From: JBBKWJ01 sp037968895
Lineage (GTDB): Bacteria; Actinomycetota; Acidimicrobiia; Acidimicrobiales; SZUA-35
Length of the DNA: 35,873 bases
NCBI GenBank assembly: GCA_037968895.1
Contig: JBBKWJ010000038.1
Location: 1 to 35,873, forward strand
Reading direction: 5' to 3'
Below the pieces are notes generated by a model. That model saw nothing but the letters and a program-made list of their open reading frames with translations, was not told the DNA's origin and did not search any database. A program made the translations under genes and the position numbers. Positions 7,550 to 15,868 of this stretch are shown piece by piece (the first letter of the stretch is position 1; every line of letters starts with the position of its first letter).

Positions 7550-8770
7550 ATGCCTGATGCGCTAATTATCGATGCATGTCGAACGCCGCGGGGAATCGGA
7601 AAGCAAGGCAAAGGCTCGCTCGCTCATCTTCATCCACAACACCTCGCCGCTACCGTGCTCGCCGCGCTCGCTGAGCGCAATGGCATCGACACCGCGGATG
7701 TCGACGATGTTGTGTGGGGCACGAGCTCCCAGGTCTCTGAGCAAAGTGGTGACCTCGGCCGAATGGGTGCGCTCGATGCCGGATACGACATCAAGGCAAG
7801 CGGGATGACACTCGACCGATTCTGCGGTTCGGGCATCACCGCAACAAACATCGCTGCCAACGCAGTAATGGCGGGGATGGAAGACCTCGTCGTTGCCGGT
7901 GGCACCGAGATGATGTCACTGCCGAAGACAGGCCTCCTGCCTATGGGGGCCAACAACATGCATCTCCAGGAGCTGCATCCCCAGCCGCACCAGGGCGTGT
8001 GCGCCGACGCAATCGCAACACTCGAAGGCATCTCCCGCGAAGCGCTGGACGCTCACGCCGCAGAGTCGCAACGCCGGGCCGCAGTGGCGATCACCGAAGG
8101 CCGTTTCGAACGGAGCCTGATTCCGGTCTTTAACCGTGACGGCACGCTCGCCCTCGACCACGAGGAGTTCCCACGGCCGCAGACCACAGCGGAATCGCTC
8201 GCCGCGCTCTCCCCTAGTTTCGAGGCGATCGCCGACTACCGCCATGGCGACAATCGCACATTCAGAGAACTCGTCAACATGAAGTTCCCTGACCTGCAGA
8301 TCAACCATGTGCACCATGCGGGCAACTCGTCGGGCGTGGTCGATGGCGCCGCTGCGCTCCTTATCGCCAGCCCGACCTACGCTGCCGCACACGGGCTGAA
8401 GGCCAGGGCCCGTATTGTTGCCACTGCAAACATGGGTGACGATCCGACGCTCATGCTGAACGCACCTGTTCCTGCCGCCCGGAAAGTGCTCGAACGGGCT
8501 GGCCTCACGCTCGACGATATAGATCTCTTCGAGATCAACGAAGCATTTGCCGTCGTTTCAGAGAAGTTCCAGCGCGACCTTGATCTCGACCGAGACAAAG
8601 TCAACGTGAACGGTGGCGCGATGGCGCTCGGCCACCCAATAGGTGCCACAGGCGCCATTCTTATCGGTACGGTGCTCGACGAGCTCGAACGTCGAGACGG
8701 TCAATTCGGTCTTATCACGATGTGTGCCGGTGGTGGAATGGCCCCCGCCGTCATCATCGAGCGCATCTAA
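7550..8770 (+). CDS. Thiolase (acetyl-CoA C-acetyltransferase family)
   Basis: A 406-residue thiolase. Catalytic Cys92 lies in DRFCGSG, His362 in ALGHPIGATG and the second Cys392 in TMCAGGG; NEAFAV is also present. Thiolases cleave 3-ketoacyl-CoA (degradative) or condense two acyl-CoAs (biosynthetic); the sequence does not decide which. The ATG at 7550 follows a GAGGAG ribosome site by 7 nt. The downstream dehydrogenase gene begins 18 bp after the stop with its own AAGGAG, so they form an operon that would carry out the last steps of a beta-oxidation-type cycle, or their reverse in PHA-like synthesis. Confidence 0.93.
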   Translation: MPDALIIDACRTPRGIGKQGKGSLAHLHPQHLAATVLAALAERNGIDTADVDDVVWGTSSQVSEQSGDLGRMGALDAGYDIKASGMTLDRFCGSGITATNIAANAVMAGMEDLVVAGGTEMMSLPKTGLLPMGANNMHLQELHPQPHQGVCADAIATLEGISREALDAHAAESQRRAAVAITEGRFERSLIPVFNRDGTLALDHEEFPRPQTTAESLAALSPSFEAIADYRHGDNRTFRELVNMKFPDLQINHVHHAGNSSGVVDGAAALLIASPTYAAAHGLKARARIVATANMGDDPTLMLNAPVPAARKVLERAGLTLDDIDLFEINEAFAVVSEKFQRDLDLDRDKVNVNGGAMALGHPIGATGAILIGTVLDELERRDGQFGLITMCAGGGMAPAVIIERI

Positions 8771-8788
8771 CAAGGAGAAATCAGAAAT

Positions 8789-9700
8789 ATGAGTGCAGAA
8801 CTTGGATTTGACGGCAAGGTAGCCATCGTCACGGGTGCCGGTGGTGGCCTTGGTCGCCAGCACGCCCTTCAGCTCGCCTCGCGGGGCGCGCTTGTCGTCG
8901 TGAACGATCTTGGTGGTGCCGTCGACGGTACCGGTAGCGACAAGGGCGCCGCCGAGCGCGTCGTCGACGAGATCAAAGCTGCCGGTGGCGAGGCCGTAGC
9001 CGACACCAACTCGGTAGCAACGAAAGAAGGCGGCGAAGCGATCGTCAAGAGCGCAATCGATGCCTTCGGACGCATCGACATCGTGGTCAACAACGCAGGC
9101 ATACTTCGCGACAAGTCATTCCACAACATGACAGCAGACCTGTACGACGCCGTAATCGACGTGCACCTCCGTGGTGCGTACTACGTCACTGTGGCGGCGT
9201 GGCCGCTCATGCGTGAGCAGGCATACGGCCGGGTTATTTGCACCTCGTCTGCTGCGGGCATATTCGGCAACTTCGGCCAGGCCAACTACGGCGCAGCCAA
9301 GATGGGCCTCGTTGGCTTCACCAACGTGCTCGCCGTCGAAGGGGCCAAGTACAACATCAAGGCCAACTCAATTGCTCCTTTGGCGATGACCCGCATGACC
9401 GAAGACCTGCTCGGTGACCAGCTTGGTGCCGCACTCGGCCCAGAGCTAATTTCACCATTGGTCACCTACCTCAGCAGCGAAGAATGCGAGGCCACAGGCC
9501 GCGTATTCTCCGTTGGTGGCGGACGTGTTGCCGAGATCTTCATCGGCGAGGCCCCTGGCTTCATGGATAAGAACCTCACCCCAGAAAGCCTTGCTGAAAA
9601 CTGGGACACGGTCACCAATCAAGAGGGCTACTTCGTCCCCCAAAATGTCGGCGAAGAAACCATGTACTACCTCGAAGCGATCAAGAACGCCGCAGAGTAA
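8789..9700 (+). CDS. SDR-family hydroxyacyl-CoA dehydrogenase (HSD17B4/MFE-2 N-domain-like)
   Basis: A 303-residue SDR with GAGGGLG cofactor loop (16-22), the family-specific VVNDLGGAVDGTG segment, NNAGILRD (101-108), catalytic Ser153/154, Tyr167 and Lys171 (YGAAK). The NDLGG and NNAGILRDKSF phrases are typical of the (3R)-hydroxyacyl-CoA dehydrogenase domain of peroxisomal multifunctional enzyme 2 and its actinobacterial stand-alone relatives. It lacks the hydratase (MaoC) and SCP2 domains of the eukaryotic fusion. It is in an operon with the thiolase, supporting a role in acyl-CoA chain shortening. It ends 24 bp before the convergent flavin monooxygenase gene. Confidence 0.9.
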   Translation: MSAELGFDGKVAIVTGAGGGLGRQHALQLASRGALVVVNDLGGAVDGTGSDKGAAERVVDEIKAAGGEAVADTNSVATKEGGEAIVKSAIDAFGRIDIVVNNAGILRDKSFHNMTADLYDAVIDVHLRGAYYVTVAAWPLMREQAYGRVICTSSAAGIFGNFGQANYGAAKMGLVGFTNVLAVEGAKYNIKANSIAPLAMTRMTEDLLGDQLGAALGPELISPLVTYLSSEECEATGRVFSVGGGRVAEIFIGEAPGFMDKNLTPESLAENWDTVTNQEGYFVPQNVGEETMYYLEAIKNAAE

Positions 9701-9724
9701 TCATTCAGTGGACGCAGGCCGGGG

Positions 9725-11554
9725 CTAGCGAGAGCGAAACTCCAGGCCTGCGAACTCGCCATCCGAGCGCCAGCCATCGATATAGGCGAAGTAGGCAACC
9801 GGCCCCTCTGGATACCCGAGGCTGTTGAGCAGACCTCGTCGACCGGCATCTTGACCCTCAAAGTTGTAATAACCGGGGGTGCAGTCGGGGTTGGCGCCAA
9901 AGGTGCGTCCGCCAGCCTCTAGTTTGGCTACCCACGCCGTTTCGGCCTCGGGTGTCACCTCGACTTCGTCGGCTCCGACCTCGATCGCATGATTGATGAT
10001 TGTGGCGATCGTGATACCAGCCTCAGTCATGTTGTGCGGGATGTTCGAGATGAGATTCGCGCCCTGCGTCGGACCAACTACGAAGGCGTTAGGAAAGCCT
10101 TCGACGTGAATGCCATGCATGCTTTGCATCCCGTCGGCCCAATGCTCGGAAAGCCTGCGACCGTCTCGACCAACCATGTCGAAGCCGGCCCGGCGGGTGT
10201 AGTCAGTGCCAACCTCGAAGCCAGAGGCATAGATCAGGCAATCAAGGTCGTAGTGGACGCCACCAACGAAAACTCCTGTCTCGTCAATGCGCTCCACCCC
10301 CTTGCCATCAGTGTCGATGAGTCTGGTTGAAGGCTCGTTATAGGCCAGCAAGTATTGATCGTGAAAGCACGGTCGCTTGCAGAGCTGGCGGTACCAAGGC
10401 TTTAGTGCCTCGGCCGTCTCGGGATCGTTGACCAACTCTTCAACTCTGGCCCGGATCTCAGCCATCTTCTCATCGTCACTGTCGTGATAGGCCTTTTCCA
10501 TCGCGGCCGGGCTGAAGTCGGCACCGTTCTCGGCGTTTGCAATGACACGATCGCGAATTCGCTGCGAAATATCAGTCCAACCGTCCATGACGAGGTCTTC
10601 GTCGGCGAACCCGCCCGTCTGCAACGTGCAGAAGTTGAGTAGCCATTCCTTCTGCCATCCGGGCTCGAGCGTGTCGAACCATTCCGGATCAATTTCATGG
10701 TTATTGCGGACGTCGATTGACGATGGTGTCCGCTGGAACACGAACAAGTCTTGGCAGGCTTTGGCCAGGTGAGGGATGCATTGCACCGAGGTCGCTCCAG
10801 TGCCAATAATGCCGACCCGCTTGTCGACCAGGTTCTCCATCAGACCGCCACTCGGGTCACCGCCGGTGTAATCGTAATCCCACCGACTTGTGTGGAAGCT
10901 GTGCCCCTGGAAGCTCTCGATACCTGGGATACCGGGAAGCTTCGGGCGATGGAGGGGCCCAGGGCCGATGGCAACGAACTTCGCACGCATCTCGTCGCCT
11001 CGGTTGGTTCGGATGAGCCAACGAGCCGCATCGTCATCCCACTCAACCTCAGTCACCTCAGTCGAAAGGCACGCGTTCTCGTAGAGACCGTAGTGGCGAC
11101 CAATTCGACGACAGTGCTCCAGAATCTCAGGCGCGTGAGTGTATTTCTCAGTCGGCATATGACCGGTCTCTTCGAGCAGTGGAAGGTAGATGAACGCTGC
11201 CGTGTCGCACTGGGCTCCCGGGTACCGATTCCAGTACCAGGCACCACCGAAGTCGCCGCCCTTCTCGATGATTCGAACGTCGTCAATCCCGGCTTCTTTC
11301 AGCCGCGCTCCGGTCACCAGACCAGCGAAGCCACCTCCAATGAACGCAACAGTCACCTCATCGAACAACGGCTCTCGGGGCGTAACGTCCACGTACGGAT
11401 CGTCGAGGTAGTGCTCGAAGTCGCCATCGACCTCGACGTATTGATCGTTGCCGGACCCACGCAGCCGCTTGTCACGCTCGGCGAGATACTTGGCCCGCAG
11501 TGCATCTGTCGTTTCTGGCTCGGTGCTACTGCGAGTCTGACTCTCGGTTTCCAT
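9725..11554 (-). CDS. FAD-dependent Baeyer-Villiger-type monooxygenase
   Basis: A 609-residue flavoprotein monooxygenase. It shows an FAD Rossmann motif GGGFAG (73-78), the BVMO hallmark GGAWYWNRYPGAQCD (103-117), the type I BVMO signature F-x-G-x3-H-x3-W at 215-225 (FQGHSFHTSRW) and a second, NADPH-binding Rossmann motif GIIGTGATS (248-256). BVMOs insert oxygen next to a ketone to give an ester or lactone. The length, with a ~60-residue N-terminal extension, resembles the large-ring/steroid ketone branch (cyclopentadecanone monooxygenase type) rather than the shorter cyclohexanone enzymes, which is inference. The ATG has no evident ribosome site. The lactonase and the P450 in the same window would fit a shared ketone or lactone route, but they are not in one operon. 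Confidence 0.9.
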   Translation of the reverse strand: METESQTRSSTEPETTDALRAKYLAERDKRLRGSGNDQYVEVDGDFEHYLDDPYVDVTPREPLFDEVTVAFIGGGFAGLVTGARLKEAGIDDVRIIEKGGDFGGAWYWNRYPGAQCDTAAFIYLPLLEETGHMPTEKYTHAPEILEHCRRIGRHYGLYENACLSTEVTEVEWDDDAARWLIRTNRGDEMRAKFVAIGPGPLHRPKLPGIPGIESFQGHSFHTSRWDYDYTGGDPSGGLMENLVDKRVGIIGTGATSVQCIPHLAKACQDLFVFQRTPSSIDVRNNHEIDPEWFDTLEPGWQKEWLLNFCTLQTGGFADEDLVMDGWTDISQRIRDRVIANAENGADFSPAAMEKAYHDSDDEKMAEIRARVEELVNDPETAEALKPWYRQLCKRPCFHDQYLLAYNEPSTRLIDTDGKGVERIDETGVFVGGVHYDLDCLIYASGFEVGTDYTRRAGFDMVGRDGRRLSEHWADGMQSMHGIHVEGFPNAFVVGPTQGANLISNIPHNMTEAGITIATIINHAIEVGADEVEVTPEAETAWVAKLEAGGRTFGANPDCTPGYYNFEGQDAGRRGLLNSLGYPEGPVAYFAYIDGWRSDGEFAGLEFRSR

Positions 11555-11591
11555 TCAGACGTTGTAGCACTTGGTCATGATCATCGTCAGA

Positions 11592-12353
11592 TCAGCTCGG
11601 CCCGACGCGTGGCTCAATCATGACGCGCTCTCCTTGTTGAGGCATCACTGCAAGAATGCCTGATCTGGCCGCAAGGGCGTCGACGAGTCCGGCTGGTCCT
11701 GGCGTTTCGCCGTGGTTTACATATACAGCCACAGGTTTCTGCGAGGCCGTACCAATCCACTCGACGAGATCATCCTGATCAGCGTGAGTCGACTGCTCGA
11801 CTGTCGAAACGGCGTACACCTCGAGGGCCCGTAGTGCCATCGGGCTATCGACAAAGACGGGAAGCGCCAGAACCCGGCCATCGGCAAAAAGCTGTTTCAA
11901 ATGCCAGAGCACTACCTCGGTCCGGTCGACCGCGAATGCTGGAATGACAACTACTCCCCCTCGGCTGGCCGCCTCGTTGATGGCCGAAGCCATGATCTCC
12001 GAGGCGTCGTACTCTGGGTGATTCTCGTCGCCGCAGGTTGACTCGACTACGACAACATCAGCGTCTCCGATTGGCGCAGGTAGCGGATGGTTCGACCGGC
12101 CGAGATATTCCCTAAACACCAGGTGTTGATCATGCTCGAGCAGATGAAGATCAATCGATGCGGTACCAAGAATATGCCCGGCCTCGATGGACGCCGGGTC
12201 GATCGGGAACGGATCCCAGTTCTGCAATCGCAGCTTCTTTCGACCTTGAAAGAGTCCTCAATCGATCAGAATTCGGCGGCCACTGACCTCGAGTAGCGTC
12301 TTGCTGCCGGTAACGGTTCCCGCGCCACCAATGAAGGTAAGGGCTGGCAGCAT
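11592..12353 (-). pseudogene. Decayed MBL-fold/beta-CASP metallohydrolase (RNA-processing exonuclease-like)
   Basis: From ATG 12353 the frame reads MLPALTFIGGAGTVTGSK and onward to ILID, then meets TGA at 12258-12260, exactly where family members have the Cys of DCGLFQG; the next codons read GLFQG. The same frame then continues but jumps from DPASI to AGHILG at about 12180-12190, omitting the region that carries the HxHxDH metal motif. A second in-frame jump at about 11805-11820 joins DSPMALRALEVY to the STHADQDDLVEWI motif, omitting the GYQ-type part of the beta-CASP domain. The metal-binding Asp expected in a SGDLGR-like motif is replaced (REYLGR). What remains is ~250 codons against roughly 450 in intact relatives. 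A TTG at 12227 could still start a 211-residue remnant, but without metal ligands it would not be a nuclease. Confidence 0.85.
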
Positions 12354-12459
12354 GCGTCGATGGCCAAACGTCACCTGGTCTCCGGTTACCAATCGCTATC
12401 TCAGGCCGCCTAAGGTCGTCATTCAATACCTTCCGGTCACTCACGAAACAGGAACTCAA

Positions 12460-13353
12460 ATGAACCTTGCCATCTTCGGATCTGCCAATACGGTCGACGC
12501 GCTTCGCGCCGATATCCAGGCCGCAGCTGATGCTGGTTTCAAGTCATACTGGACGCCGCAGATATTCGATCTCGACGCACTCACAGCCTTCGCTGTGATT
12601 GCACGCGATATCCCTGAGATTCGGCTTGGTACTGCGGTCGTCCCGACCTACCCTCGCCATCCAATGGCGTTGGCCCAGCAAGCACTAACCGTCAACCAAG
12701 TTGCCGGCGGGCGCCTCGACCTTGGCATTGGCCTCTCGCACAAGCCCGTCGTTGAAGGCATGTGGGGTCTCTCGTTTGATCGACCGGTGAAGCACATGAG
12801 CGACTACCTCAAGGTACTCATGCCGTTGCTGCACGGCGAAGGCGTCTCTCACGGCGGCGAACTCGTCACCGGGCGCGGACAGCTCGGGGTTTCAGCCGTT
12901 GCCCCACCCGTCTATGTCGCTGCTCTCGGGGCCCAAATGCTAAAACTCGCCGGACGGTACGCGGACGGCACCGTCACCTGGATGACGGGGCCGGTCACCA
13001 TCGCCGAACAGACTGCACCGGTAATCAACGAGGCCGCCTCAGCCGCTGGGCGACCAGCGCCCGCTGTCATTGCCGCGGTACCGGTGTGCGTCACCAAAGA
13101 TGTAGACGCCGCGAAAGCCAGAGCGGCGAAGGAATACGTGATCTATGGCCAACTGCCGTCATACCGAGCGATGCTCGACAATGAAGGACTCGGCGGCCCC
13201 GAAGACCTTGCCCTCATCGGCGACCAAGAAACCATTGCCGCCGGCCTGCAACGATTCGCTGATGCGGGTGCAACGACCGTTGTCGCGAACCCATTCGGGT
13301 CAAAAGATGAGATCGCCGCGTCACGCGCTGCCGTTGCCGAACTATTGTCGTAA
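12460..13353 (+). CDS. LLM-class F420-dependent oxidoreductase (TIGR03564-like)
   Basis: A 297-residue luciferase-like TIM-barrel protein. Signature segments are ADAGFKSYWTPQIFDLDAL, IRLGTAVVPTYPRHPMALAQQALTV, GGRLDLGIGLSHKPVVE, PPVYVAALGAQMLKLAGRYADG and a C-terminal DAGATTVVANPF. They fit the F420-linked TIGR03564 (MSMEG_4879-type) group. The frame is open to 12301, but the ATG at 12460 is chosen because family members begin at this strand and AGGAA precedes it. It differs from the LLM gene at 4.7 kb in length and motifs, so the two are not recent duplicates. The gene is divergent from the pseudogene and is followed after 27 bp by a membrane-anchored protein. Substrate unknown. Confidence 0.87.
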   Translation: MNLAIFGSANTVDALRADIQAAADAGFKSYWTPQIFDLDALTAFAVIARDIPEIRLGTAVVPTYPRHPMALAQQALTVNQVAGGRLDLGIGLSHKPVVEGMWGLSFDRPVKHMSDYLKVLMPLLHGEGVSHGGELVTGRGQLGVSAVAPPVYVAALGAQMLKLAGRYADGTVTWMTGPVTIAEQTAPVINEAASAAGRPAPAVIAAVPVCVTKDVDAAKARAAKEYVIYGQLPSYRAMLDNEGLGGPEDLALIGDQETIAAGLQRFADAGATTVVANPFGSKDEIAASRAAVAELLS

Positions 13354-13380
13354 CAAGCTCGCGAAGGAGGGACCCGTCGC

Positions 13381-14526
13381 ATGCACAACATGGCACAACA
13401 GGCCGATCCGTTTGAAAAGGACAATGGGTCAGCGAAGGTCATTGTCGCTCTGGCCATATTTGGACTCTTAATCGCCATCGTGTTCGGTGCCATTGCCTGG
13501 CTGGCGTGGGGCGCATCTGATGACACCCCGATCCAGATTGACGCCTCTTCGCCTCTCGTCGGCGACCTCGGCGGTGGCGAGTCAAGCTCAGCGACGGCCG
13601 ACGCTCCGTCGACCACTGAGCCAGTCGCTAGCTCGGACCCGACGGACGCCCCGGAGACGACAGAGGCTGCGACCCCCGCCTCGGCCGATGGCAACGGCGA
13701 CCCTGGCGAGGTTCAAGATGCTGCCATCGTCTTCGACGAACTCCTGGCGATAAGCGAACGGGAGTTAGGGGGCGCTGACCCGGTTGGCGCCATCGCTGCG
13801 TTGAGCGACCAGATCGGCGGCTTTCCAGTTGCCCCTGGGGCCGTCGTGCGCCGCTTCGGGGTCGATGCCGAGCGTGACGACCGTGAACGGCTCACACGAA
13901 TCAACAACCGAGCGAACGTTGAATACTTGACTGATGCCCCGGTTGCTGACGTTGTTGCGCTCTACCAGACGGAATCCGCCGACTACCAACTCCCCCAGTA
14001 CGAGTTCGAAACGGGTTCTGACGACAACGGCGCCTTCACCGAGATCAAGTTCGGCGATTTCGGTAGCCATCCCGACCCTGCGATCGACTGGGCTGCGATG
14101 ACGGTCACTGTCCGCGAAGACAGCGGCGCCACGCTCGTCCGCATCTTCTACACCGTTATGAGACCAATAGAAGACATCGATCCGAGTAGTCTCCTTGGCC
14201 AGCTCGAGAATTCTGTTGCTCACCCCGAGGACTACTGGTCAGTCGGCGCAGGACTGTCTGCGTTCACAATCGACCCATACTCGCCCCAACCCCAACCATC
14301 GGTCGACGGCAGTGTGCAGATGGCCGTCGCCAGCCCGCTTGCCGACGAGAACGCCGAACTCGACTCTCTGATCGTGCTCGCTGAGACGACTGGGGTCTGG
14401 GTTTTCGACCGGAGCATCGACGCCGGTGCATTTCTCAACCGGACTGACGGCAACGATCCTTACCAGTTCATCGCAATTGGTTTCGCGGGCGACGATCACA
14501 CATTTATTAACTATCGGTTTAGCTAA
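13381..14526 (+). CDS. Membrane-anchored extracytoplasmic protein of unknown function
   Basis: A 381-residue protein with no family I recognise. Its short charged N-terminus is followed by one transmembrane helix (about 20-44), then a Ser/Thr/Ala/Asp/Glu-rich low-complexity linker (about 45-110) and a ~270-residue acidic domain predicted outside the membrane. That domain mixes beta-strand-like segments (AAMTVTVREDSGATLVRIFYTVM) with Tyr- and Asp-rich loops and has no Cys. An AAGGAGGG ribosome site about 11 nt upstream supports the start at 13381 rather than the second ATG at 13390. It may be cotranscribed with the LLM gene 27 bp upstream. The layout suits a surface or envelope protein. Confidence 0.75.
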   Translation: MHNMAQQADPFEKDNGSAKVIVALAIFGLLIAIVFGAIAWLAWGASDDTPIQIDASSPLVGDLGGGESSSATADAPSTTEPVASSDPTDAPETTEAATPASADGNGDPGEVQDAAIVFDELLAISERELGGADPVGAIAALSDQIGGFPVAPGAVVRRFGVDAERDDRERLTRINNRANVEYLTDAPVADVVALYQTESADYQLPQYEFETGSDDNGAFTEIKFGDFGSHPDPAIDWAAMTVTVREDSGATLVRIFYTVMRPIEDIDPSSLLGQLENSVAHPEDYWSVGAGLSAFTIDPYSPQPQPSVDGSVQMAVASPLADENAELDSLIVLAETTGVWVFDRSIDAGAFLNRTDGNDPYQFIAIGFAGDDHTFINYRFS

Positions 14527-14597
14527 GCACACAGATCATCGCGTTCGACCGATCTTTCCCTTAAACAGTTGGCTGCGCCATTCGTATACCTCGGCGG

Positions 14598-14619
14598 CGG
14601 GCACAGTAACGCATGCCCG
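14598..14619 (+). terminator. Possible weak terminator hairpin
   Basis: CGGGCA (14598-14603) pairs with TGCCCG (14614-14619) across a 10-nt loop and is followed by GTTTGT rather than a true T-run. It lies between the membrane-protein stop (14526) and the TetR gene, so it could end the upstream transcript. The short U-tract keeps confidence low. Confidence 0.3.
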
Positions 14620-14638
14620 TTTGTCCCTCAATTGCTTA

Positions 14639-14655
14639 TGAGAGTAATTGTCTCA
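14639..14655. promoter_or_regulatory. Inverted repeat, candidate TetR-type operator
   Basis: TGAGA-N7-TCTCA is a perfect 5-bp inverted repeat located 34 bp before the TetR-family start codon and just upstream of a GATAAT -10-like box (14674-14679). A size of ~17 bp and a position next to the regulator gene fit an autoregulatory operator. Short inverted repeats also arise by chance. Confidence 0.35.
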
Positions 14656-14673
14656 GAAGAAATGGGGTCGTCT

Positions 14674-14679
14674 GATAAT
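14674..14679 (+). promoter_or_regulatory. -10-like box of a probable leaderless promoter (TetR gene)
   Basis: GATAAT ends 9 nt before the ATG at 14689, so a transcript starting at the usual distance would begin at or within a few bases of the start codon. No good -35 at 17 bp is seen; TTGTCT is 20 bp upstream and overlaps the inverted repeat. Confidence 0.35.
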
Positions 14680-14688
14680 GTGAGGCTC

Positions 14689-15288
14689 ATGCGTGTAGAG
14701 CCGACACCAACAACTGATGGCCGCCGGGCCAGACGCGAGCGGGGAAGAGTCGCCGCCGCTACTGCGATGATTGACCTCGTCCTTGAGGGCTACTCGCCCC
14801 CATCGGCGGAACAAATCGCAGACCGGGCTGGCATCTCTAGCGCCTCACTCTTCCGCTACTTCGAGACGCTCGACGATTTACGAGATCACGGGTCGCAGAT
14901 CTATTTCGACCGGTACTCCGACCTAATGGAGATTCCGAACATCGGCGAAGGCACACTCGAGCAGCGAGTAAAGGCCATCGTGGCAGCCCGTATCAAACTC
15001 TACGAAACGACGGCTCCGATGGCACGACTCTTGCGCCATCGTGCGACCGACTTCTCGTCGGCCAACGAAATGCTCCGAAACGTTCGGTCAACATTCGCCG
15101 ACCAGTTCAGCCAACACTTTGACGCCGAACTCGCTTCGCTCTCGAAGGCGACACGGAACGATGTTTCGGCAATGGGGGCCATTCTCACCTCGTTCGAGTC
15201 GTGGGAGCAGCTTGCGTCGCACTTTGCACGAACCGACCGGCAGGTAATCCGAGCGTGGACTAGGTCATTGACCACGCTGCTTTCTTAG
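14689..15288 (+). CDS. TetR/AcrR-family transcriptional regulator
   Basis: A 199-residue regulator. The N-terminal helix-turn-helix is at about residues 36-57 (PPSAEQIADRAGISSASLFRYFET), matching the TetR consensus with its terminal F-R-Y-F. A helical ligand-binding and dimerisation domain follows. The N-terminal tail is basic (GRRARRERGR). The frame is open from 14569, but the ATG at 14689 is preferred because a TetR N-terminus is short and the upstream part has non-protein-like composition. TGAGG lies 4 nt before the ATG. Its targets are not evident; candidates are its own promoter, the ferritin downstream (55 bp gap) and the LLM/membrane-protein genes upstream. Confidence 0.85.
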   Translation: MRVEPTPTTDGRRARRERGRVAAATAMIDLVLEGYSPPSAEQIADRAGISSASLFRYFETLDDLRDHGSQIYFDRYSDLMEIPNIGEGTLEQRVKAIVAARIKLYETTAPMARLLRHRATDFSSANEMLRNVRSTFADQFSQHFDAELASLSKATRNDVSAMGAILTSFESWEQLASHFARTDRQVIRAWTRSLTTLLS

Positions 15289-15329
15289 ACAGAGTAAAAG
15301 GTCCGTTTTCGGGGCGCCATGCGTTCCAC

Positions 15330-15335
15330 TAGACT
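15330..15335 (+). promoter_or_regulatory. -10-like box of a probable leaderless promoter (ferritin gene)
   Basis: TAGACT ends 8 nt before the ferritin ATG at 15344 and no Shine-Dalgarno sequence is present between them. This is the TANNNT geometry typical of leaderless actinobacterial genes. No iron-box-like palindrome was recognised. Confidence 0.4.
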
Positions 15336-15343
15336 GGTCGACA

Positions 15344-15868
15344 ATGATCTCCAATCCGATGCAAGAGGCCCTTTCCGACCAGCTCAATCACGAGTTCTAC
15401 TCGGCCTATCTGTACCTCGCAATGGCCGCCTATTGCAGCAACGCCGACTTCAACGGTGCCGCAAACTGGCTTGAGTCGCAGTACGAGGAAGAGATACTCC
15501 ACGCCACGAAGATCTACAAGTACCTCATTGAACAAGGCGTCGCACTCAAGCTCGCCCAGATCGACGAACCTCCTTCCGAGTTCGGCGCTCTGATCGACGT
15601 CTTTCAGGCATCGTTAGATCACGAGCAGTCAATGACGACCCGACTAAACGAGCTGAGCGACCTTGCCCTCGCGGCCAAAGATCACGCGACCTATAACCTC
15701 CTGCAGTGGTTCGTTAACGAACAGGTCGAAGAGGAAGCGACCGTGAGCGGCGTTATCGCCAAGCTTCGACTCGTAAAGGACGACGGCTATGGCCTGCTGA
15801 TGATCGACAACGAGCTGGGTGCTCGTACCACCCCAACTGCAGGCTCGATGACGTCAGACGCCGTCTAG
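15344..15868 (+). CDS. Bacterial non-heme ferritin
   Basis: A 174-residue four-helix-bundle ferritin, which stores iron in a 24-subunit cage after oxidising Fe(II). Ferroxidase-centre residues are visible: Glu17 (NHEFYS), Tyr24, Glu50 and His53 (EEEILHA), Glu94 (DHEQ), Gln127 and Glu130 (NEQVEEE). This is the FtnA type; the heme-ligand Met of bacterioferritin was not recognised. The ~15 C-terminal residues (RTTPTAGSMTSDAV) are likely disordered. The start is supported by the upstream TAGACT box. Its stop is interlocked with that of the convergent LanC-like gene at 15865-15868. Confidence 0.93.
   Translation: MISNPMQEALSDQLNHEFYSAYLYLAMAAYCSNADFNGAANWLESQYEEEILHATKIYKYLIEQGVALKLAQIDEPPSEFGALIDVFQASLDHEQSMTTRLNELSDLALAAKDHATYNLLQWFVNEQVEEEATVSGVIAKLRLVKDDGYGLLMIDNELGARTTPTAGSMTSDAV

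Noticed and set aside
10751..11623. 290-codon open frame on the plus strand opposite the BVMO gene
   Set aside because: It is antisense to a gene with clear FAD, NADPH and BVMO motifs; its translation has no domain and arises from GC-skewed codon use.
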